Assembly: GCA_050294475.1 (NCBI GenBank)
Contig: JBNKOE010000013.1
Span: forward strand, 248,001 to 312,000
DNA: 64,000 bases
Reading direction: 5' to 3'
DNA from: Thalassobellus sp050294475
Lineage (GTDB): Bacteria > Bacteroidota > Bacteroidia > Flavobacteriales > Flavobacteriaceae
The first letter of the stretch is position 1, and each line of letters starts with the position of its first letter. This document shows, piece after piece, positions 16,833 through 24,911 of this stretch. A program made the translations under genes and the position numbers. The notes beneath the pieces are model-generated. The model did no database searches and had not been told where the DNA came from. It worked only from the letters and a program-made list of their open reading frames with translations.

Positions 16833-18161
16833 TTAATGCGCTGTTGGCGGTATTGTTATATTATCTGAAACTTTATTGGACTTAATAAATAGAGTTAAGA
16901 CAGCACTTATTATTAACAGCACACCTGCAAATGTTATAGCTAAACGAGGATCGTTATTTAAAAAATGTTTCAAAACAAAACCAAATGACAAGGTTTGGAA
17001 TATCATAGGGATAACAATCATCATATTAATAATTCCCATATAGACTCCATATCTTTCTTTCGGAATTTCTGAAACCACCATTAAATATGGAATACCCATC
17101 ATACTTGCCCAACCTATACCAAAACCAGTTATTGCAAAAAACAATAAATTCTTGTTTTCTATATGTGGAAAAACTAAAAACCCTATGGCAGCAATAATCA
17201 AACAGAAGGCATGTACTTTTTTGGCACTATACTTTTTAGCAAATCCAACCAAGGCAAATGCTACTAAAAAAGTTACTACATTGTACCAACCATTAACTAA
17301 ACCAGTCCAACTTACTGCTTCACTATAAGCTTCCTTATTAACAGGTGTTGCATTCCATACAGAAAGCGCTACACTTTTTGATGAATTTTGCCAATAACAA
17401 AACAATGCATACCATTGAAACAAATAAACCAATGCTAGTTGCCACATTACTTTTGGCATATCTTTTATGGCATATAAAATTTCTAACAAAGGTCCTAAAA
17501 CACTCCGTTTTTCACTTTTAAGTTTTACTAACTCCTCCTCTGTAGGTGGAATTTCTTTTGTTTTACTAATACTCCATAATATTGTAGCTATGGAACAAAA
17601 AGCCCCTAAAAAGAATGAAGCATAAACCCAAGTTGGTAAGGATCCTGTCATACCAATAAAAATTAAGGGAAAAATAAATAACGATACATTCGCTAAAACC
17701 TGACCAAAACCTGTAAAAAAGCTTTGCATTTGAAAACCTAATGGTTGCTGTTCGTCATCTAACTTATCTGCAATCAAAGCTCTGTAAGGTTCCATTGCTG
17801 TATTATTACCTACATCTAAAATCCATAATAAACCCGCAGCCATCCATAAAGAACTACTAAAAGGAAATGCTAACAAGGCTAAACTACATAAGATTGCTCC
17901 TATTAAGAAAAAAGGCTTTCTTCTTCCAAATCTTGGGCTCCATGTTTTATCACTTAATGCTCCAATAATAGGTTGTATTAATAACCCTGTTACTGGACCA
18001 GCAAGATGTAATATTGGAATTTGATCTGGACTCGCACCTAAAAAATCATAAATAGGAGTTACTGCGCTTTGTTGTAATCCAAAACTATATTGAATACCAA
18101 AAAAACCAACATTCATATTTAGTATTTGCCAGAAACTTAACTTTGGTTTAGTTATTTTCAT
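16833..18161 (-). CDS. SLC45/SUT-type MFS transporter, probable sucrose:proton symporter
   Basis: 442-residue inner-membrane transporter with about 12 helices. Signatures are GPVTGLLIQPIIGALSD, FGRRKPFFLIGAI, and DVGNNTAMEPYRALIAD around residues 115-132, as in the GPH/SUT/SLC45 group that includes plant sucrose carriers. The sugar is inferred as sucrose from the downstream phosphorylase and fructokinase; maltose is a fair alternative for this group. The gene overlaps the end of the preceding thioredoxin-fold gene by 14 bases, so the two are translated from one message. It has no signal peptide beyond its first helix. In the pathway it would take up periplasmic disaccharide delivered by the TonB receptor at 18718-21351. 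Confidence 0.85.
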   Translation of the reverse strand: MKITKPKLSFWQILNMNVGFFGIQYSFGLQQSAVTPIYDFLGASPDQIPILHLAGPVTGLLIQPIIGALSDKTWSPRFGRRKPFFLIGAILCSLALLAFPFSSSLWMAAGLLWILDVGNNTAMEPYRALIADKLDDEQQPLGFQMQSFFTGFGQVLANVSLFIFPLIFIGMTGSLPTWVYASFFLGAFCSIATILWSISKTKEIPPTEEELVKLKSEKRSVLGPLLEILYAIKDMPKVMWQLALVYLFQWYALFCYWQNSSKSVALSVWNATPVNKEAYSEAVSWTGLVNGWYNVVTFLVAFALVGFAKKYSAKKVHAFCLIIAAIGFLVFPHIENKNLLFFAITGFGIGWASMMGIPYLMVVSEIPKERYGVYMGIINMMIVIPMIFQTLSFGFVLKHFLNNDPRLAITFAGVLLIISAVLTLFIKSNKVSDNITIPPTAH

Positions 18162-18516
18162 CTTTACTTTTATTAATGATTAATTTTTTAAGAAATCCCT
18201 CAAAATCAGCCCCATTCATTATAAGTTTTCCATGTAAGTCGATAACTGGTAAATATAAATTATCTACTGAAAGCCCTGCATTTTGTAATTTTATTAGCAT
18301 TTCTCTTTGCTTTTCTAAATTTACATCAACATCATAATATGTAAATTCTATTTTTCTTTCCTTTAAATAGGCTTTAGTATCAATACAATAGTGACAAGTG
18401 TCGCTACCATAAACTATTATTTGATTTTGCTTATCGACTTTAGCAGTACTATTTATATTTTGCGAACTACTTCCAAAAGAAACCAAAAAAACTAGTATTA
18501 ATACTAAATATTTCAT
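18148..18516 (-). CDS. Exported glutaredoxin/thioredoxin-fold protein
   Basis: 122-residue protein with a hydrophobic signal (residues 3-18, ending FGSSSQ) and a glutaredoxin-like domain from about residue 30. The active-site motif is C41-H-Y-C44 in VYGSDTCHYCIDTK, and a cis-Pro-like VDNLYLPVIDL lies near residue 88. The fold suggests disulfide exchange in the periplasm or envelope. It is the first gene of the sucrose catabolic operon and overlaps the transporter start by 14 bases. Nothing in the sequence links it to sugar chemistry. It might keep the transporter or receptor folded, or simply be carried along in the operon. The fold call is sound; the role is unknown. Confidence 0.75.
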   Translation of the reverse strand: MKYLVLILVFLVSFGSSSQNINSTAKVDKQNQIIVYGSDTCHYCIDTKAYLKERKIEFTYYDVDVNLEKQREMLIKLQNAGLSVDNLYLPVIDLHGKLIMNGADFEGFLKKLIINKSKDENN

Positions 18517-18625
18517 ATGTTATATTTTTTGTTTTTAATAGATTAGATATAACACCCACTTAATCATTACTTTGAGTATCATGATTTAATTACAAATGTT
18601 TCATTTTGATAAAATTTAAATTAAT

Positions 18626-18663
18626 AAAAAGGGTTGACACTTAATGAAAGATTACATCAACCC
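18626..18663 (-). terminator. Terminator after the TonB-dependent receptor gene
   Basis: Seven-base arms (GGGTTGA 18631-18637, TCAACCC 18657-18663) followed on the minus strand by TTTTT (18630-18626). It lies 55 bases after the receptor stop and separates the receptor transcript from the transporter-kinase-phosphorylase genes. Confidence 0.7.
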
Positions 18664-18717
18664 TAATTATTAATCACTTAAAAAAACCAAACAAACTCTT
18701 TACTATTAATCAATTTT

Positions 18718-21351
18718 CTAAAATTTATATTGTAGAGAAATTGTAGATGAACTACCACTAATTGATCTAGCTCTTGCTAAACGGTTTCCACCAAAAGCTC
18801 CATCTCCATTACCTTCAACTTCTGTAATACCAACAGTATCAAAAATATTATTCATACTTAATACTACAGAAAGACCTTCTGTTAAACCAACTCTTCCTAT
18901 TAAATTAAAATAAGCATATGCTGGCATTACTAATGCATTATCATCTTGAGCATACGACTTAGTTGTACCTAACATACTTAAAGCTACGCTATACTGTTTA
19001 TTATCACCAAAATTATATGATGGCGATACATTGTAAACTAAATCGGCTTGTCTTCTTGGTGTATTACCTTTATTAGCCCCACCATCAATTTCTGCTTTTG
19101 TCCAAGTAAAAGAACCATTAACAGAGAAGTTATCTCCAAATGCTAAAGCAGTTTCAGCTTCTAAACCTAAAGCTTTAAAAGGGTTACCAACCGTTCTGTT
19201 TAGCTCGTTACTTAAACCTTCATCCGTATTACTCATAAATCCTGTTAAGTTAAGAACACCGTTCTTAAGTCTTTTCTTGTAACCAACTTCTAACTGAGAT
19301 ACTTCATCATATTGTACATCTGCTTTACCATCTGTTCCATAAGAATTTCTATCGGCTGCTCTACCAGAAGCACCAGAACTATATCTTGCAAAAACAGCAG
19401 CACCTTCATCTAACTTATAGTTAAGACCTACAGAATACGATACAAAATTATAATCATCATTTACAATTTGACCAGCGTTACCAGCAATAACAGGAACAGA
19501 TTGCTCTATACCTTGTATTACGCCATCACCATCATAATCATAAGCACCTTGACTTGTTGGACCTCCTGCAATGTTACCATTTACTTTAACATTTTCGAAA
19601 CGCACACTACCATCAAAATTTAATTTATCATTAATATCGGCATCAATACCTACATAAGGCGAATTTACATTATGTACTGTATTGTATTTACGTTGACAAC
19701 AGTTACCCCAAACAGGTGTTCCATAAGAGAACTGACCATTTCTAGAAAAGCCATCAAAATCTGCTAATCTAGCTTGTCCTCCTCCTTTTACTTCAGAAAG
19801 GAAAGAACTCCATTGCCATCCAATTTTCGTGTTTTGTGTAGCTGTAAACAAACCAGCAGTTACACCAATATTATCACTTAACTTTTTTGAAATTTTTACA
19901 TCTCCAAAAAAGTTACTTAAATCGTCAACAGTTACATCAAACATATGTATAATCTGAGCTAATCCGTTAGATGGGTTAAAAGCCTCTCTATCTCCATCAG
20001 CATAAACTAATGGTTCAGATCCTGCACCCGCTGCTGCTCTTGCTGTTGCATCAATTTCTGAAACCGTACCAACAGCAGCTGTAAATGGTGCCACCCATTC
20101 GCCACTATTATTAGAATATCTTCCTTTTGCTGCTAATTTCCATCCATCACCTAAATCAAAAGAAAACTCAGCTCCTAAAGCTTTAGAAATAGGATTGTTT
20201 CCATTTCTAACATCATTTACGTGTCTTCCACCTCCATCAAAAGGAGAGGTTCCTGCACTTTGTTGTAAGTAAGCAGATTGAACGGCATCATTAGTAATAT
20301 CGAAACCAGGAAGATTAGAAAATGTTGGATTTGAATTATCGCCTTCTAATAACATAGGCATTGGTAAATACATTACCGATTTATCATTTAAAAACTTAGC
20401 ATAAACACGTACATATCCAGTTTCAAATCTTTTTGTAAGATTCGCTTTAAATTGTCCACCTTTATTACCTTGGTAACCAATTTCTCTTGGACCTTCACCA
20501 CTTCTCATAAATCCACCAATATGATATGATAAACCTTCACCTAGCGGTGCACCATATTCAAAATCCAATCTACTTGTTTGGTAATCTAATCCGAAAGTTG
20601 TTCCAAAAGAACCACCTTCTGTAGCACCTGTTTTACTAATCATGTTAATAATACCAGCTGGACCATTAGATGTTTGTGTAGATGCAGACCCACCTCTTAT
20701 AGCTTCAACTCTACCAACATTAGAATCAATTCTTAAAAAGTTATCAGCATTTCCAAAAGACGTATCTCCAAATAAGTTTAAAGGCAATCCATCTTCTTGA
20801 ATTTGAAAATATCTTGATCCACCCGAAGAGATTGGCACACCACGAACGTTAAAGTTAGCATTACCTTCACCACCTGAAGATTCGGCACGTATACCTGGTA
20901 TGTTTCTAAAAAGCTCACCAGCACTTCTTGGAGACGCTTGCTCAATAAGTTTCACATCCATTGTAGAAACCGATACACTCGATTCTAATTTAGATTTTGG
21001 ATTAACAACCCCTGTTACAACAATCTCATCTAAAGATGCTGCATCTTCTTCCATTGTAAAACTTAAAGCAATATCTACGCCTTGAGCCTCAATATTTTTT
21101 GTGTAAGTTTTATAACCAATAAAGGTTGCGGTTAAAGTGTATGTTCCGTCTTCTACATTGGCAATAGTGTAGTTACCATCAAAATCGGTTACAGACCCCT
21201 TTGTTGTTCCATCCAATATAACGTTTACACCTGCTAATGGCACGCCAGATTGATCATTAACTGTTCCAGATATCGTTGTTTGTGCAAAAATTACCGATAC
21301 TGAAAAAAACATTAGAAGAAAAAAAACTCCTTTAATTGTAGTTGAATTCAT
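18718..21351 (-). CDS. TonB-dependent outer-membrane receptor, probable sucrose receptor
   Basis: 877-residue TonB-dependent transporter. Order: signal peptide (1-23, ending VIFAQ), a carboxypeptidase-regulatory-like domain (about 24-105; SGTVNDQSGVPLAGVNVI, GSVTDFDGNYTI), a TonB box (LDEIVVTG, about 107-114), a plug domain (about 130-245; ELFRNIPGIRAES, VEAIRGGSAS, GIINMISKTG) and a barrel ending STISLQYKF. No SusD-like lipoprotein is adjacent, so it is a classical receptor rather than a SusC. It is divergent from a LacI regulator with two operators between them, and the sucrose-type operon lies downstream. The predicted substrate is therefore sucrose or a related oligosaccharide (inference). 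It has its own terminator, so the catabolic genes need a second promoter or read-through. Confidence 0.9.
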   Translation of the reverse strand: MNSTTIKGVFFLLMFFSVSVIFAQTTISGTVNDQSGVPLAGVNVILDGTTKGSVTDFDGNYTIANVEDGTYTLTATFIGYKTYTKNIEAQGVDIALSFTMEEDAASLDEIVVTGVVNPKSKLESSVSVSTMDVKLIEQASPRSAGELFRNIPGIRAESSGGEGNANFNVRGVPISSGGSRYFQIQEDGLPLNLFGDTSFGNADNFLRIDSNVGRVEAIRGGSASTQTSNGPAGIINMISKTGATEGGSFGTTFGLDYQTSRLDFEYGAPLGEGLSYHIGGFMRSGEGPREIGYQGNKGGQFKANLTKRFETGYVRVYAKFLNDKSVMYLPMPMLLEGDNSNPTFSNLPGFDITNDAVQSAYLQQSAGTSPFDGGGRHVNDVRNGNNPISKALGAEFSFDLGDGWKLAAKGRYSNNSGEWVAPFTAAVGTVSEIDATARAAAGAGSEPLVYADGDREAFNPSNGLAQIIHMFDVTVDDLSNFFGDVKISKKLSDNIGVTAGLFTATQNTKIGWQWSSFLSEVKGGGQARLADFDGFSRNGQFSYGTPVWGNCCQRKYNTVHNVNSPYVGIDADINDKLNFDGSVRFENVKVNGNIAGGPTSQGAYDYDGDGVIQGIEQSVPVIAGNAGQIVNDDYNFVSYSVGLNYKLDEGAAVFARYSSGASGRAADRNSYGTDGKADVQYDEVSQLEVGYKKRLKNGVLNLTGFMSNTDEGLSNELNRTVGNPFKALGLEAETALAFGDNFSVNGSFTWTKAEIDGGANKGNTPRRQADLVYNVSPSYNFGDNKQYSVALSMLGTTKSYAQDDNALVMPAYAYFNLIGRVGLTEGLSVVLSMNNIFDTVGITEVEGNGDGAFGGNRLARARSISGSSSTISLQYKF

Positions 21352-21439
21352 TTTGTCTTTAATTTAGTTATTTAATAAAATATTTAGTTAATTTTTAGCT
21401 AATTTATAGTCATAAGCAATAAAAAAAGTGAAATCGGCA

Positions 21440-21476
21440 TCGAAAACGTTTTCGAAATCAACGAAAACGTTTTCGA
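21440..21476. promoter_or_regulatory. Two tandem LacI-type palindromic operators
   Basis: Two copies of the perfect 14-base palindrome CGAAAACGTTTTCG at 21441-21454 and 21462-21475; the first extends to 16 bases with flanking T and A. Centres are 21 bp apart, two helical turns, so both face the same side of the DNA. They lie between the receptor gene (start 21351) and lacI (start 21603). The central CG and mirrored AAAA/TTTT are typical of LacI-family operators. Likely ligand is the LacI protein encoded next door, repressing one or both divergent genes. No clean TTG/TAnnTTTG promoter could be placed beside them. Confidence 0.8.
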
Positions 21477-21602
21477 TTTTAATTTTTTTATTATATTTTG
21501 TACTAAAAAAATTAATAAAACATTCATCGCTAAACTTTTGGTACCCACAAAGATGATTAATTGAATGCTATATAACCAATAAAAAACAATAATTACAAAC
21601 TC

Positions 21603-22637
21603 ATGAAACCAGTAACCTTAAAACAAATTGCAGAGCATCTAAACATTTCTGTTACAACTGTTTCAAAAGCATTAAAAGATTATCCAGATGTTAGCAAAAA
21701 AACAAAAGGGCTTGTAAAAGAATTGGCTAAAACCTTAAACTACAAACCCAACGCTTTTGCAGTTAATTTAAGAACTAAAGAATCTAAAACTATTGGATTA
21801 ATTATTCCTGTAATTGTTCACCATTTTTTCTCTAGTGTTATTAAAGGAATAGTTGCTCAAGCAGAAAAAAAGGGTTACTTAGTAATTATACTTCAATCAA
21901 ACGAGTCTTATGAACTTGAAAAGAAACAAATTGATTTACTTTTAAGTCAGCGCGTTGATGGTATTTTAATTTCAATAGCAAATGGTACTGCTAATTTTAA
22001 TCATCTAAATGAAGTCATTTCTCTAGATAAGCCACTAGTGATGTTCGACAAAATTGCGAAAATTGTAAAATGTTCAAAAATTATTATAGATGATAGAAAA
22101 GCAGCATATGATGCTACACAACATTTAATTGACACTGGTTGTAAACGCATTGCTCATTTTAGAGGGCCACTTCTTCCCCAGAACTCAATTGATAGGTTTC
22201 TTGGCTATAAAAAAGCTCTTTTAGATAACAATATGCCTTACGATGCTTCTTTAGTTTATATATGCGAATGTGGCGACATGAGTTTTGAAGAAGGTAAAAA
22301 AAGTGCACAACAATTATTAAAAGATCATAAAGATGTTGATGGCATTTTTATAAATACCGATTTAGTAGCCATTGGTGCCATGACAGAATTCACTAGACAA
22401 GGTGTTAAAATTCCTGAAGAAATTAGTATTGTTGGATTTAGTAATTGGTTTATGTCCTCAGTAATATCTCCAACCTTAACCACTATCAATCAACCCGGTT
22501 ACCAAATGGGAAAAACAGCCTTTAAACAACTTTATAAAGAAATTAAGGCTAATAAAAACAACAAACCCAAAACACCAAAAACTATTACTTTAGAAACTGC
22601 TTTAGTAAAAAGGGAATCTACAAAAGCTATCTTATAA
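21603..22637 (+). CDS. LacI-family transcriptional regulator of the sucrose locus
   Basis: 344-residue LacI/GalR repressor. The N-terminal helix-turn-helix is VTLKQIAEHLNISVTTVSKA (residues 3-22), followed by the hinge helix region KPNAFAVNLRT. The periplasmic-binding-protein-like sensor domain (about 61-330) has IGLIIPVIVHHFFSSVIKGI, RVDGILISIANGT and the C-terminal ISIVGFSNWFMSSVISPTL. It is divergent from the TonB receptor, and the two 14-base palindromes in the gap are its expected sites. The effector is not readable from sequence; sucrose, fructose or a phosphorylated product are reasonable guesses. It starts at an ATG and is followed by a convergent queG with a hairpin between. Confidence 0.9.
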   Translation: MKPVTLKQIAEHLNISVTTVSKALKDYPDVSKKTKGLVKELAKTLNYKPNAFAVNLRTKESKTIGLIIPVIVHHFFSSVIKGIVAQAEKKGYLVIILQSNESYELEKKQIDLLLSQRVDGILISIANGTANFNHLNEVISLDKPLVMFDKIAKIVKCSKIIIDDRKAAYDATQHLIDTGCKRIAHFRGPLLPQNSIDRFLGYKKALLDNNMPYDASLVYICECGDMSFEEGKKSAQQLLKDHKDVDGIFINTDLVAIGAMTEFTRQGVKIPEEISIVGFSNWFMSSVISPTLTTINQPGYQMGKTAFKQLYKEIKANKNNKPKTPKTITLETALVKRESTKAIL

Positions 22638-22652
22638 TTTTTTTAGGCGTTA

Positions 22653-22740
22653 CCTTTATCCTGAATTAAGATCAAGATAAAGGTCGGGCTTTCGGTAGTC
22701 GCTTTTTTGTGTTGCATATGTGCAACAACACAAAAAGAGC
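22653..22740. repeat. Dispersed intergenic repeat-like element
   Basis: A structured stretch between convergent genes: arms CCTTTATC (22653-22660) and GATAAAGG (22676-22683), then GTCGGGCTTTCGGTAGTCGC running into a second hairpin. The phrase GTCGGGCTTTCGGTAGTCGC closely resembles intergenic repeats I recall from many Flavobacteriaceae genomes. Copy number in this genome cannot be seen from one window. Confidence 0.45.
22704..22736. terminator. Bidirectional terminator between lacI and queG
   Basis: Eleven-base perfect stem TTTTTGTGTTG / CAACACAAAAA around an 11-base loop; the loop allows an alternative GTTGCA / TGCAAC pairing. The A/T ends give U-runs on both strands, suited to two converging genes. 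Confidence 0.6.
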
Positions 22741-22791
22741 TTCAACAAATACCTCAATCCCTAACGTGAATAGCCGTTTCAAATAAAATGC

Positions 22792-23715
22792 TTATTTCAA
22801 GAAGTCAATATTTCGTTTTAGTCCTGAAAACTTGGTACGCTTCACTGCCGATTTTTGAAACACTTTACTAAAAACATCTTGTGTAATCTCTTCCCAATCT
22901 TTTTTAGTCATAGAAAGTAACTCAGGATGCGGATTAAACAAAGGCTCATTATGTGGTTTTGAAAATCGATTCCAAGGGCAAACATCTTGACACACATCGC
23001 AACCAAACATCCAATCGTCAAACTTTCCTTTAAATTCTGTTGGGATACCTTCCTTTAATTCTATAGTAAAATAGGAAATACATTTGCTGCCATCTACAAT
23101 ATAAGGTTCTGTAATAGCCTCGGTTGGGCAAGCATCAATACAAGCTGTGCAGCTTCCACAATGGTCTGTTGTTACCGAGTCGTATTCTAAATCTAAATCA
23201 ACAATTAACTCCGCAATAAAATAAAACGAACCTACTTGCTGGGTTAGTAAATTACTGTGCTTTCCAATCCACCCCAAACCACTTTTTGCTGCCCAAGCTT
23301 TATCAAGAACTGGTGCCGAATCTACAAAAGCACGCCCATGAACTTCTCCAATTTCATCTTCAATAACATTTAAAAGCGATTTTAACTTATGTTTTATTAC
23401 ATGATGATAATCATTACCATAAGCGTATTTAGAAAGCTTAAAACTATCATCATTTTGAGTTTCTTCAGGATAATAATTAAGCAATAACGAAATAATACTT
23501 TTAGAACCTTCAACCAATTTTGTAGGATCTAAGCGCTTATCAAAATGGTTTTCCATGTATTGCATCTGTCCATGCATATTATTTTTTAACCATTTTTCTA
23601 ATCGAGGTGCTTCTTCTTTTAAAAAAGAAGCCTTACTTATGCCACAAGATAAAAAACCGAGGCGTTTGGCTTCGGTTTTAATAAGTTGCGTGTATTTCGT
23701 TTTATTATCTATCAA
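22792..23715 (-). CDS. queG: Epoxyqueuosine reductase QueG
   Basis: 307-residue cobalamin- and iron-sulfur-dependent reductase that turns epoxyqueuosine into queuosine at tRNA position 34. Two 4Fe-4S motifs are visible: CGSCTACIDACP (about residues 187-198) and CDVCQDVCPWN (about 239-249). The N-terminal region carries AFVDSAPVLDKAWAAKSGLGWIGKH. The gene has no ATG upstream of conserved sequence: it starts at TTG 23715, and this TTG overlaps the TGA stop of ruvB within the four bases TTGA, a sign of translational coupling. At about 307 residues it is a normal length for shorter bacterial QueG. No other queuosine gene is in the window. Confidence 0.92.
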   Translation of the reverse strand: MIDNKTKYTQLIKTEAKRLGFLSCGISKASFLKEEAPRLEKWLKNNMHGQMQYMENHFDKRLDPTKLVEGSKSIISLLLNYYPEETQNDDSFKLSKYAYGNDYHHVIKHKLKSLLNVIEDEIGEVHGRAFVDSAPVLDKAWAAKSGLGWIGKHSNLLTQQVGSFYFIAELIVDLDLEYDSVTTDHCGSCTACIDACPTEAITEPYIVDGSKCISYFTIELKEGIPTEFKGKFDDWMFGCDVCQDVCPWNRFSKPHNEPLFNPHPELLSMTKKDWEEITQDVFSKVFQKSAVKRTKFSGLKRNIDFLK

Positions 23716-24734
23716 AATAAACCACCTTGAGTTGGTCCTTTTGTCTTTCCTAAGTGTTTATAAGCTAACTCAGTAACTTCACGTCCGCGAGGTGTGCGCA
23801 TAATAAAACCTTGTTGTATTAAAAAAGGTTCGTAAACTTCTTCAATAGTTTCTGTACTTTCACTTACAGCTGTTGCGATGGTTGATAGTCCTACAGGACC
23901 GCCTTTAAATTTATCAATGATGGTTGATAAGATTTTATTATCCATTTCATCTAAACCATGTGCATCTACATTTAATGCTTCTAAAGCAAACTTTGCAATT
24001 TTAATATCTATAGAGCCATTTCCTTTTATTTGAGCAAAATCTCTAACACGGCGTAATAAAGCATTAGCTATTCTAGGTGTGCCTCGACTTCTTCCTGCTA
24101 TTTCAATGGCTGCTTCCATAGAGATTGGCACATTTAAAATACTGGAACTACGCTGAACAATAGTGGTTAGTAAATCGGTTTTATAATATTGTAATCTACT
24201 TTGAATTCCAAAACGTGCTCGCATAGGAGCAGTAAGTAATCCAGATCGCGTTGTTGCTCCAACTAGTGTAAATGGATTTAGATTAATTTGTACCGATCTG
24301 GCGTTAGGACCAGATTCAATCATAATATCAATCTTATAATCTTCCATTGCTGAATATAAATACTCTTCTACAATAGGACTTAATCGGTGTATTTCATCAA
24401 TAAACAACACATCACGCTCTTCTAAGTTTGTTAACAAACCAGCTAAATCGCCTGGTTTGTCTAAAACAGGTCCTGAAGTCACCTTAATACCTACATTTAA
24501 CTCTTCTGCTAATATATGAGCAAGTGTAGTTTTTCCTAATCCTGGAGGGCCATGAAACAAAGTATGATCTAAGGCCTCTGTTCTTAAATTAGCTGCTTGA
24601 ACAAAAATCTGTAAGTTTTCCAACACTTGGTCTTGCCCTGTAAAATCATTAAATGACAGGGGTCTTAACTTTTTTTCTACATCTAACTCTTCGGGAGAAA
24701 AATTATCGTTTGTTGGATCTAGGTTTTCGTTCAT
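23712..24734 (-). CDS. ruvB: Holliday junction branch migration helicase RuvB
   Basis: 340-residue AAA+ ATPase that drives branch migration with RuvA. Walker A is FHGPPGLGKTTLA (about residues 63-75), Walker B is VLFIDEIHRLSP, sensor 1 is LVGATTRSG, and the arginine region is MRARFG. The C-terminal winged helix includes GGPVGLSTIATAV and ends FIMRTPRGREVTELAY. It is co-transcribed with queG, whose TTG start overlaps its stop. ruvA is about 12 kb away beside sprA, as is common outside Proteobacteria. Its leader contains the repeat-like element at 24739-24815. Confidence 0.97.
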   Translation of the reverse strand: MNENLDPTNDNFSPEELDVEKKLRPLSFNDFTGQDQVLENLQIFVQAANLRTEALDHTLFHGPPGLGKTTLAHILAEELNVGIKVTSGPVLDKPGDLAGLLTNLEERDVLFIDEIHRLSPIVEEYLYSAMEDYKIDIMIESGPNARSVQINLNPFTLVGATTRSGLLTAPMRARFGIQSRLQYYKTDLLTTIVQRSSSILNVPISMEAAIEIAGRSRGTPRIANALLRRVRDFAQIKGNGSIDIKIAKFALEALNVDAHGLDEMDNKILSTIIDKFKGGPVGLSTIATAVSESTETIEEVYEPFLIQQGFIMRTPRGREVTELAYKHLGKTKGPTQGGLF

Positions 24735-24738
24735 GTGA

Positions 24739-24815
24739 ATTTCTGTTTACACAGAAATCTCGTTATCTAATTATGAGATTTCTCGTCGCTCATACTTTGC
24801 TCTGTCGAAATGACA
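24739..24815. repeat. REP-like dispersed element with competing hairpins before ruvB
   Basis: Two overlapping inverted repeats: ATTTCTGT/ACAGAAAT (24739-24746, 24751-24758) and AGAAATCTC/GAGATTTCT (24753-24761, 24775-24783). They share AGAAAT and so exclude each other in RNA. The segment ends TCTGTCGAAATGACAAA, which on the minus strand opens GTCATTTCGACAGAG and runs to GAGAAATCTC, resembling a repetitive extragenic motif I recall from Bacteroidota genomes. It starts four bases before the ruvB ATG. Confidence 0.5.
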
Positions 24816-24840
24816 AAACTATGTGTTCAAGCAAATATAA

Positions 24841-24870
24841 ACAAAAAGCCTTTCCGAAAAGGAAAGGCTT
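24841..24870 (-). terminator. Terminator of the adhesin operon
   Basis: Perfect ten-base stem AAGCCTTTCC / GGAAAGGCTT with a five-base loop; on the minus strand it is followed by TTTGT. It lies 42 bases after the stop of the OmpA-family gene. Confidence 0.8.
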
Positions 24871-24911
24871 AATCAAATTATTTGGTTAAAATTATGGTTG
24901 ATTACTAATTA

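Noticed and set aside
21441..21475. The two palindromes read as a transcription terminator
   Set aside because: They have short symmetric arms without a loop and sit between divergent starts; operator sites fit better.
24653..24889. 78-codon plus-strand frame over the ruvB leader
   Set aside because: It crosses ruvB, the repeat-like element and a terminator; no coding pattern.
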